Positions 6,424 to 11,136 of a DNA stretch of 11,136 nt are shown here, piece by piece. The position numbers and the translations under genes are program-made. Numbering within the stretch: position 1 is the first letter of the stretch; every line of letters starts with the position of its first letter. The notes under the pieces are model-generated. The model did not search any database. It was given only the letters and a program-made list of their open reading frames with translations, and was not told the origin of the DNA. Origin of the DNA: Solirubrobacterales bacterium. GTDB taxonomy: Bacteria; Actinomycetota; Thermoleophilia; Solirubrobacterales; Solirubrobacteraceae. The stretch spans positions 1 through 11,136 of the forward strand of contig JAFMRN010000050.1 in NCBI GenBank assembly GCA_017354065.1. The letters run 5' to 3'.

Positions 6424-6818
6424 TTCTGAGCGCCCCCGAGACCGTGGATGCGGTCGCGCATGTCGGGCGGGTTCTCAATCACCTGTGAGAAGCGGACAAC
6501 GGTGACCAGGTCCTCCTGGGAGACGGACTTGCCGTAGATCTGCTCCAGGAAGTGCACGAGCTCATCGATGCGACGGAACTCCGGGTTGTCGTGCTCGATG
6601 TCCCGGGGGGACAGCTCCTGGATCCGCTTGACCTCAACCTGGTCAATGACGGCATTGAAGATCTTCTCCCGCGGTGAGTGCTGGTAGCCGATGGTCACCA
6701 CCACCAGCTCGTTCTTGCGGTACTTGTGGGACTTGTCGCCGAGGCGGATCGTCGCTGTCTTGCGACCTCGCCGCAGCTGGTCTGCGAAGACCGAGGAGTA
6801 GAAGTTCAGAACGCGCAC
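6420..6818 (-). CDS. ASCH-domain protein similar to YqfB (N4-acetylcytidine amidohydrolase-like)
   Basis: A 132-residue protein with a GTG start at 6818; no better start is visible. GRKTATIR (18-25) fits the ASCH motif G-x-K-x4-R exactly. From memory, its layout follows E. coli YqfB: Lys20 and Thr23 match the YqfB catalytic Lys and Thr, and EHDN (75-78) aligns with EQEN, so the catalytic Glu is replaced by Asp77. ASCH proteins bind RNA or modified nucleosides; YqfB removes the acetyl group from N4-acetylcytidine. The Glu-to-Asp change and about 28 extra residues leave activity uncertain. It begins 33 bases after the NUDIX gene, probably in the same operon. Fold: confident. Reaction: tentative. 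Confidence 0.85.
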   Translation of the reverse strand: MRVLNFYSSVFADQLRRGRKTATIRLGDKSHKYRKNELVVVTIGYQHSPREKIFNAVIDQVEVKRIQELSPRDIEHDNPEFRRIDELVHFLEQIYGKSVSQEDLVTVVRFSQVIENPPDMRDRIHGLGGAQN

Positions 6819-6851
6819 CGGATCCAGCTTATCGGTGGCGCAGGCGTTCGG

Positions 6852-7316
6852 TCAGGTGAGCTTCTTGGCCATCTTCTGGGCACGCACGACAATCTCACGC
6901 TCGCCCTTGTAGGTGAGACGCTTGATCGCCTTGTCGAAGGACAGCCAGTAGGCGTCCTCCATCTCATGATCGTGATCATCCGGGTCGCCGGAGCGATATT
7001 CGATCAGGTAGAAGGTGACCTGCTTGTAGCGCATCTTCTTCTTGCGCTCATAGTGGTAGGTGACATGCCCGATCTCAGGGCCGAGCTTGCCCTTAACCCC
7101 GGCTTCCTCCCGAACCTCGCGGAGCGCAGCCTCCTGGGGCGTCTCCCCTGACTCGGCATGGCCCTTGGGCAGCGCCAGCACCTTCGAGCCGTCCTGGCTG
7201 CGCTTGATCGGAACGGTGACGACGATCTTGTCGCCGCGCACTACGACGCCGCCGTAGGAGAACTCCTCGGGTTCCTCGGCCGGAACCGCCTCGGTCTTTT
7301 GGAACACCTTGGCCAT
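6852..7316 (-). CDS. NUDIX hydrolase
   Basis: A 154-residue protein. The NUDIX box is complete at residues 52-74: Gly52, Glu58, then REVREEAGV (66-74), fitting G-x5-E-x7-REUxEExGU, which binds the metal and cuts nucleoside diphosphate-linked substrates. The single small domain, with KVLALPKGHAE just before the box, resembles the Ap4A/MutT-type subgroup, but the substrate cannot be told from sequence. The C-terminus is Lys-rich. ATG 7316 is chosen; an in-frame TTG at 7334 would add six residues without better support. The gene lies 48 bases after the Crp-family gene and 33 before the ASCH gene, all in the same direction, so a shared transcript is likely. Confidence 0.92.
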   Translation of the reverse strand: MAKVFQKTEAVPAEEPEEFSYGGVVVRGDKIVVTVPIKRSQDGSKVLALPKGHAESGETPQEAALREVREEAGVKGKLGPEIGHVTYHYERKKKMRYKQVTFYLIEYRSGDPDDHDHEMEDAYWLSFDKAIKRLTYKGEREIVVRAQKMAKKLT

Positions 7317-7364
7317 AGACCCGCAGGCTGGCAAAACTAGCTGACAGACGGCGCCGCGAGGCCG

Positions 7365-8066
7365 CTAGTACACGTAGCGCGCCAGCGAATCAGGATCGTG
7401 CACCACGAGCTTGCCGCGGCCCTGGGTGATGATCCCAGCGCGCTCAAGCACCGCCAGGAAGCGGCTGGCGGACTCGCGTGAGGAGCCGGCCATCTGGGCG
7501 AGGTCGGCCTGGGTCGAGGTGATCAGCACGTCCTCATCGACCGCACCGCTCTCACGCGCGGCCTCGACCATCTGAGCCAGCACGGCAGCCACCCGGCTCT
7601 GGACTGTCTGGAAGGACTGGCGCGCGAGGCGCTCGTTGGTGTCGCGCAAGCGCTGGGCGAGCGCGGCGATCAGCTTCACCGCGATCTCCGGGTGCTCGCG
7701 CATGAGGCGACGCATGTCCCCGCCGAGGATCGCGATCACGTCGGTCACGCCGATCGTCTCGATCGTCGCGGAGCGACGCTCGTTGTCGAACATCGCGAGC
7801 TCGCCGAAGATGTCCCCGGGTCCGAAATTCGCGAGCGTGATGGAACGTCCGTCGGAGTGCGCGCGGATCGCGCGGGCCTTGCCGCTGCGCACCACGTAAC
7901 AGGTATTGGACTCATCGCCCTCACGGAAGACGACCTCCGAGGCACCGAACCGGCGCGGAACGGCGACCTCCGCCACGCGGGCGAGGTCCTCCTCGGCGAG
8001 GGTCGAAAAAACGGGCACCTTGCGCAACAGCGCAGCGGTGTCTTCGCTACGCGCAGCAGCCGACAT
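7365..8066 (-). CDS. Crp/Fnr-family transcription regulator
   Basis: A 233-residue protein from ATG 8066 (in-frame GTG 8084 and TTG 8090 also exist). The cyclic-nucleotide-binding beta-barrel spans about 15-125, with the phosphate-binding cassette FGELAMF through RRSATI (87-102), Glu89, Arg98 and Ser99, matching the cAMP-contacting residues of E. coli CRP in type. A dimer helix follows (about 126-155), then a winged helix-turn-helix (about 180-225) with TQADLAQMAGSSRESASRF. SRESASR reproduces the SRExxxR recognition pattern of CRP, so TGTGA/TCACA-like half-sites are predicted. No Cys cluster of the Fnr type is present. cAMP binding and target genes are inferred. It probably leads an operon with the NUDIX and ASCH genes; a TGTG...CACA dyad just upstream may mean autoregulation. 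Confidence 0.93.
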   Translation of the reverse strand: MSAAARSEDTAALLRKVPVFSTLAEEDLARVAEVAVPRRFGASEVVFREGDESNTCYVVRSGKARAIRAHSDGRSITLANFGPGDIFGELAMFDNERRSATIETIGVTDVIAILGGDMRRLMREHPEIAVKLIAALAQRLRDTNERLARQSFQTVQSRVAAVLAQMVEAARESGAVDEDVLITSTQADLAQMAGSSRESASRFLAVLERAGIITQGRGKLVVHDPDSLARYVY

Positions 8067-8068
8067 CT

Positions 8069-8086
8069 GTGACGTTGATACCACAG
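8069..8086. promoter_or_regulatory. Possible Crp-type site directly before the crp-like gene
   Basis: The plus strand reads TGTGACGTTGATACCACA (8069-8086): TGTGA and CCACA half-sites in inverted orientation, matching what the encoded regulator's SRExxxR helix should prefer. The gap is 8 bases, whereas known CRP sites have 6, so this is weak. It abuts the ATG at 8066. Confidence 0.25.
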
Positions 8087-8179
8087 TCAAGAACTGGAGT
8101 GCGACGGTCTCATCCGAACCACGATCACCGACGCTAGCCAGTCGGACGGATCCCCAGATGCAGAGCCGCGCTGAAGTTC

Positions 8180-8197
8180 TGATGTAAGATTACATCA
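8180..8197. promoter_or_regulatory. vapBC operator palindrome overlapping a leaderless-type promoter
   Basis: TGATGTAAGATTACATCA is a perfect inverted repeat (8-bp arms, 2-bp centre) ending on the first base of the vapB ATG. Within it, TAAGAT (8185-8190) fits TANNNT, and its last base lies 7 bases before the ATG, the geometry of leaderless actinobacterial transcripts. VapB-VapC complexes commonly repress their own promoter through such palindromes. No clear -35 box or ribosome-binding site is seen. The palindrome is certain; the function is inferred. Confidence 0.7.
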
Positions 8198-8451
8198 TGC
8201 AGCGCACGCAGATCTCGCTTACGGAGCGCGAGCGACGCGCTCTGGACGCCGCTGCAGCACGGACCGGTCTGTCGCTGTCGGCGCTGATCCGGAATGCGGT
8301 GGAGCACACGTACGGCTCTGAGCGCTCCACGGAGGACGACCTCGCAACCATGCGTGAGGCCTTCGGGTCATGGAAGGACCACGACCTTGACGGTGAGGCT
8401 TGGGTCGAACAGAGACGCTCTGGCTCTCGTCTGGTCGAGCACCAGAAGTGA
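8197..8451 (+). CDS. vapB: VapB-family antitoxin (ribbon-helix-helix)
   Basis: An 84-residue protein. Residues 1-40 have the ribbon-helix-helix pattern: the strand RTQISLTE, then helices through ERRALDAAAARTGLSLSALIRNAVEHTYG, typical of DNA-binding antitoxins. The acidic, Trp-containing C-terminal half (about 45-84, with Trp59 and Trp69) is the usual toxin-binding tail. The protein should dimerise on the palindrome at its own start codon and neutralise VapC. ATG 8197 is the only reasonable start and has no ribosome-binding site, consistent with a leaderless message. The stop overlaps the toxin's GTG start (GTGA, 8448-8451), implying coupled translation. Confidence 0.9.
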   Translation: MQRTQISLTERERRALDAAAARTGLSLSALIRNAVEHTYGSERSTEDDLATMREAFGSWKDHDLDGEAWVEQRRSGSRLVEHQK

Positions 8452-8825
8452 CCGCACTGGTCGACACGTCAGTACTGATCGACTACCTGCGAGGCCATCC
8501 GGACGCGGCAACGCTGCTGGAGCGGGAGCGGGCCGCGGACGTCCTTCACGCGAGCGAAATCACCCGCCTTGAAGTCCTCGCCGGCATGCGCCCCCCCGAG
8601 GAGAGCTACACGCGGGCACTCCTGTCGACCCTGGTCTGGCATTCCGTCGACAGCGAGATCGCAGAGGAAGCCGGCTCTCTCGGCCGGCACTGGCTTCCCA
8701 GCCATCACACGATCGACAGCGCCGACCTCGCGATCGCGGCGACAGCCATCCGCACAGGCACCGAGCTGCTGACAAGGAACGTCAAGCACTTCCCGATGTT
8801 CCCCGACCTCCAGGCGCCGTATTGA
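8448..8825 (+). CDS. vapC: VapC-family PIN-domain ribonuclease toxin
   Basis: A 125-residue protein, normal for VapC. It begins VTALVDTSVLIDYLRG with a GTG start overlapping the antitoxin stop by 4 bp. The acidic metal-binding residues of PIN nucleases are present: Asp6 (VDTSVLID), Glu42 (ITRLEVLAG), Asp90/Asp93 (IDSADLAIAATA), and TRNVKHF (109-115) with Asn111 at the fourth position, a common variant. VapC toxins cut specific RNAs such as tRNA or rRNA; the target here cannot be told. A longer frame from 8400 would read through the antitoxin in another frame and is rejected. With all key residues intact, the pair is probably active. Confidence 0.92.
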   Translation: MTALVDTSVLIDYLRGHPDAATLLERERAADVLHASEITRLEVLAGMRPPEESYTRALLSTLVWHSVDSEIAEEAGSLGRHWLPSHHTIDSADLAIAATAIRTGTELLTRNVKHFPMFPDLQAPY

Positions 8826-8830
8826 CGGCG
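8815..8830. terminator. Possible weak hairpin at the vapC 3' end
   Basis: CGCCGT (8815-8820) and ACGGCG (8825-8830) form a perfect 6-bp stem with the loop ATTG, spanning the vapC stop codon in the 18-base gap before the convergent lipoprotein gene. There is no T-run on either strand, so an intrinsic terminator is doubtful. Confidence 0.25.
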
Positions 8831-8843
8831 GAAGCGTCACGGC

Positions 8844-9419
8844 TCAGCCCGCGGTCCACGCGAACGACCTGATCACCGCTGCGGAGTCAAGCAACGCACC
8901 GCGATCAGGACCGACCGCAAGCACGCCCACCAGCGGTCCGCGCTCGCTCTTTACCCAGAGCGTGCGGGAGGTGGTCGGAGTACCGTCGGCGTCCGTGTAG
9001 GTCTGGGTGACCAGCCGCGCGTCACTCGCGCCACGGATATTGACCCGCTGGGAGCTGCGGCGGTAGTTCGTGTTCCCGGCAGGAGCACTGGTCTCGGCGA
9101 CCTGCTGAGCGAGCGTGACACTACCCGGGGCGGAAGACCAGTTGACAAGCACCGCCCCGTTGGCTGAGAGCCCCACCGGGTCGTCACCCCGCGGCTTGCC
9201 CAAGGTCACAGAGGCCCAGCCCTCTGGGGTTATCTGCGGCGAGTCAGCCGCGAACCCAGCGGGCACCCGAAGCGCGAAGCCAACTCCCGCGCTGACGGGC
9301 TGGTCGAAGCGGTGATACCCCGCGGGGATTGCACGCTTCGTTGGGCGCGCTGAACCGCAGGCGCTCATGCCGAGCCCGCACAGGAGCGCGAGCGGGGCCA
9401 GCTTCAGCGTCCTGCTCAT
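8844..9419 (-). CDS. Predicted lipoprotein, function unknown
   Basis: A 191-residue protein. The N-terminus MSRTLKLAPLALLCGLGMSAC is a signal peptide with a lipobox-like GMSAC; Cys21 would carry the lipid. The mature part has no motif I can name, but its alternating strands (GVGFALRVPAGFAAD, then GWASVTLGK, later RLVTQTYTDADGTPTTSRTLWVKSE) and the last stretch (DSAAVIRSFAW) resemble the small PsbP/LpqN-like beta-domain lipoproteins of Actinobacteria, whose ligands are mostly unknown. The ATG overlaps the phosphofructokinase stop (ATGA, 9416-9419), so translation is probably coupled. Family assignment is tentative; lipoprotein status is fairly sure. Confidence 0.85.
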   Translation of the reverse strand: MSRTLKLAPLALLCGLGMSACGSARPTKRAIPAGYHRFDQPVSAGVGFALRVPAGFAADSPQITPEGWASVTLGKPRGDDPVGLSANGAVLVNWSSAPGSVTLAQQVAETSAPAGNTNYRRSSQRVNIRGASDARLVTQTYTDADGTPTTSRTLWVKSERGPLVGVLAVGPDRGALLDSAAVIRSFAWTAG

Positions 9420-10462
9420 CCGAATAGGCTGCCGTAACGCGCATACTCCTCAAGCGGCACGCGGCGCCGCTCGGCTGTCGCCTCGGCCAGGCTCACCAAA
9501 CCGATCTCAGTGCCCTGGAGCGAGGTCATCATCCCCCAGGAGCCGGCGTGGGCAGCGTCTACCGCGGCCAGGCCGAGACGCGTGGCCAGCACCCGGTCAA
9601 ACGCGGTCGGCGTGCCGCCACGCTGGACATAGCCGAGGATCGTCGAGCGGGTCTCATAGCCGGTGCGGCGCTCAATCTCGCGCTCCAGAACACGGCTGAT
9701 GCCACCCAGCCGCTCGTGGCCGAACTCGTCAACGCTCGGCGGAGCCACCTCCAGGGTCCCCTCCTTCGGGGTGGCTCCCTCCCCGACCACGACGATCGCG
9801 AAGTAGCGCCCGCGCGCGTGCCGGCGCCGGATCAGCGCACACACCTCATCAATGTCAAAGGGCTGCTCCGGGATCAGGATCACGTCGGCGCCGCCGGCCA
9901 GGCCGGCGTGCAGCGCGATCCAGCCGGCGTGGCGCCCCATCACCTCGACCACCAGGTTGCGGTGGTGGCTCTCAGCGGTCGAGTGGAGCCGGTCAATCGC
10001 CTCGGTCGCGACCCTGACGGCGGTGTCAAAGCCGAAGGTCTGGTCGGTCGCCCCAATGTCGTTGTCGATCGTCTTGGGCACGCCGATCACGTTGAAGCCG
10101 TGGTCGCCCAGCTCCTTGGCGCCACCGAGCGTGCCCTCCCCGCCGATCGCGATCAGGCCGTCAAGGCGGTGACGCTCGAACGTCGCGCGCACGCTGTCAA
10201 CACCGCCAGGCTGCGCGAACACGTTCACGCGGGAGCTGCCGAGGACCGTGCCGCCACGCGGCAGGATCCCGCGGACCGAATCAATATCCAGTGGCTCATG
10301 GATGTCCTCCAGCACGCCACGCCAGCCGTGCCGGAATCCGATCAGCTCGTCACCGTGCTGGTCGATGCCCTTGCGGACCACCGCGCGGATCACCGCGTTC
10401 AGCCCCGGGCAGTCGCCTCCGCCGGTAAGGACTCCGAGTCTTAAGCCGGTGGTGCTGTGCAT
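9416..10462 (-). CDS. pfkA: 6-phosphofructokinase, ATP-type by active-site residue
   Basis: A 348-residue protein that phosphorylates fructose 6-phosphate to fructose 1,6-bisphosphate, the committed step of glycolysis. Motifs: GVLTGGGDCPGLNAVIR (10-26) for nucleotide, GGEGT (107-111), PKTIDND (129-135) with catalytic Asp133, MGRHAGWIA (175-183), and GYVQRGGTPTAFDR (277-290). In this family Gly at the second-last position of GGEGT (Gly110) goes with ATP, while Asp there goes with pyrophosphate. Lys130 in PKTIDND is typical of the mixed-substrate group (group III) that includes the actinomycete enzymes. The allosteric effector site cannot be judged. ATG 10462 has GAGG five to eight bases upstream, and the gene starts 22 bases after lhr, likely co-transcribed. 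Confidence 0.95.
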   Translation of the reverse strand: MHSTTGLRLGVLTGGGDCPGLNAVIRAVVRKGIDQHGDELIGFRHGWRGVLEDIHEPLDIDSVRGILPRGGTVLGSSRVNVFAQPGGVDSVRATFERHRLDGLIAIGGEGTLGGAKELGDHGFNVIGVPKTIDNDIGATDQTFGFDTAVRVATEAIDRLHSTAESHHRNLVVEVMGRHAGWIALHAGLAGGADVILIPEQPFDIDEVCALIRRRHARGRYFAIVVVGEGATPKEGTLEVAPPSVDEFGHERLGGISRVLEREIERRTGYETRSTILGYVQRGGTPTAFDRVLATRLGLAAVDAAHAGSWGMMTSLQGTEIGLVSLAEATAERRRVPLEEYARYGSLFG

Positions 10463-10470
10463 GAGCCTCG

Positions 10471-10476
10471 ATCATA
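10471..10476 (-). promoter_or_regulatory. Possible -10 box for pfkA
   Basis: The minus strand reads TATGAT just before the pfkA ribosome-binding site. The nearest -35-like hexamer, TTGACG (10497-10502), is 20 bases away, wider than usual, and lies in the lhr 3' end. A separate pfkA promoter is possible but weakly supported. Confidence 0.2.
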
Positions 10477-10484
10477 TGGTCCGC

Positions 10485-11136
10485 TCAGGCGCTCAACGTC
10501 AACCGCCGCGGCCCCTCCTCGAACCCCGCCTCGATCAGCAACGATCCCAACGGGCTCCCCAGCGCGGGTTCGCCGTTGACCTTCTCCAGTGCGACGCGGC
10601 GCCGGGCGTCACGCAGGTGCCCGACCAAAGCGCGCAGGGCGTCCGCGACCCGTGGATCACCGAGGTCGACCAGACACAGCAACCCCCGGCCGCCGCGCTC
10701 CAGATACAGGATCGGATCGCCACCGCTGAGAACCACGTAGGCACCGCCGACACGCGCAGGACCGCGGCCCGAGTCAGAGCGTGAGGGCCAGGGCAGGACC
10801 GCACCATAAGGCTGGGCTGGGTCAGCCGCCGACAGGACCACACAACCCGCAGCACCGCCCTCGCGCAGCCGCTCAACAGCGCCAGCCAGAGCGAACTGGG
10901 CGCCGCCAAGCCCCTCCACGAAGTAGCCGCGCCGCGCGACGCCCAGCGTCTCCAGGTCGCCCAACGCCGGGTACAGCGCTGAGAACCCGCCCGGCACGCC
11001 CTCGGCCAGGACCTGCTCACGCGTGAGCACGCCGTAGCGCTCCAGCAGCAGTTCGGCTAGCGCGCGGCGGTGCGCTGAGATGTCCCGGTCGGGATCGAAC
11101 AAGCGGGCGGCCAATGACCAGCGGCCGGCCACATTG
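10485..11136 (-). CDS. lhr: Lhr-type DEAD/DEAH-box helicase, C-terminal part only (5' end outside window)
   Basis: About 216 residues, open to the right edge and ending at a TGA at 10487-10485. The fragment matches the C-terminus of large (about 1,500 residue) Lhr helicases. NVAGRWSL at the edge, LLERYGVLTREQVLAEGVPGGFSALYPALGDLETLGVARRGYFVEGLGGAQFALAGAVERLR in pieces, and a final PLGSLLIEAGF...PRRLTLSA are landmarks of that region. Lhr unwinds RNA:DNA or DNA duplexes and is linked to DNA repair in mycobacteria. The helicase motifs themselves would lie beyond the window, so whether the gene is intact cannot be checked. Confidence 0.88.
   Translation of the reverse strand, partial: NVAGRWSLAARLFDPDRDISAHRRALAELLLERYGVLTREQVLAEGVPGGFSALYPALGDLETLGVARRGYFVEGLGGAQFALAGAVERLREGGAAGCVVLSAADPAQPYGAVLPWPSRSDSGRGPARVGGAYVVLSGGDPILYLERGGRGLLCLVDLGDPRVADALRALVGHLRDARRRVALEKVNGEPALGSPLGSLLIEAGFEEGPRRLTLSA

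Noticed and set aside
8400..8447. A longer VapC starting at 8400
   Set aside because: The extra 16 residues are an out-of-frame reading of the antitoxin tail; GTG 8448 gives the standard PIN N-terminus and the usual GTGA coupling.
9886..9925. Repeated GCCGGC blocks within pfkA
   Set aside because: These are short GC-rich repeats explained by Gly/Ala codons in a coding region; no sign of an independent element.
9548..10444. A 298-codon plus-strand frame opposite phosphofructokinase
   Set aside because: It has no family signal, while the minus strand holds every phosphofructokinase motif in order.

Overview
The window is GC-rich, tightly packed and shows no plasmid or phage genes. Gene content suggests an actinobacterial chromosome. 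The closest match I can recall is Thermoleophilia/Solirubrobacterales, because the C40-type hydrolase domain at the left edge and the WSSWGG lipoprotein resemble families I associate with that group. This is inference from memory, not a search.

Layout. (1) Positions 1-2928, minus strand: part of a Tad (tight adherence, Flp-type) pilus locus, with a CpaB/RcpC-like SAF protein coupled by ATGA to a very long open frame that runs off the left edge. That frame encodes, in one polypeptide, a CpaE/TadZ-like ATPase, a TadE-like pseudopilin segment and an NlpC/P60-like (C40) cell-wall hydrolase. (2) Positions 2929-3231: a divergent regulatory region with two families of repeated motifs. (3) Positions 3232-6423, plus strand: a TadG-like protein fused to a degenerate M15-like domain and an SLT-like transglycosylase domain, then an ATGA-coupled lipoprotein, then a proline-rich single-pass membrane protein with a long basic outer tail. 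(4) Positions 6420-8066, minus strand: a Crp/Fnr regulator, a NUDIX hydrolase and an ASCH/YqfB-like protein, probably one operon. (5) Positions 8180-8825, plus strand: a VapBC toxin-antitoxin pair with a palindromic operator touching the antitoxin start codon. (6) Positions 8844-11136, minus strand: the 3' end of an Lhr-type helicase, an ATP-type 6-phosphofructokinase and a lipoprotein, closely packed.

The most interesting part is 1-6423. Two minor-pilin-like proteins encoded on either side of one regulatory region each carry a different peptidoglycan-hydrolase module at the C-terminus. In the CpaE-TadE-C40 protein the pseudopilin segment contains a G|QAVVEF prepilin-peptidase-like motif, so the ATPase could be cut away from the outer pseudopilin-hydrolase. 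Together this suggests a Tad pilus or secretion machine that carries its own wall-opening enzymes, plausible for a thick-walled monoderm. The ATPases TadA/CpaF, TadB/C and Flp pilins are not in the window and would be expected to the left of position 1.

No tRNA, rRNA, CRISPR array, insertion sequence or transposase was seen.
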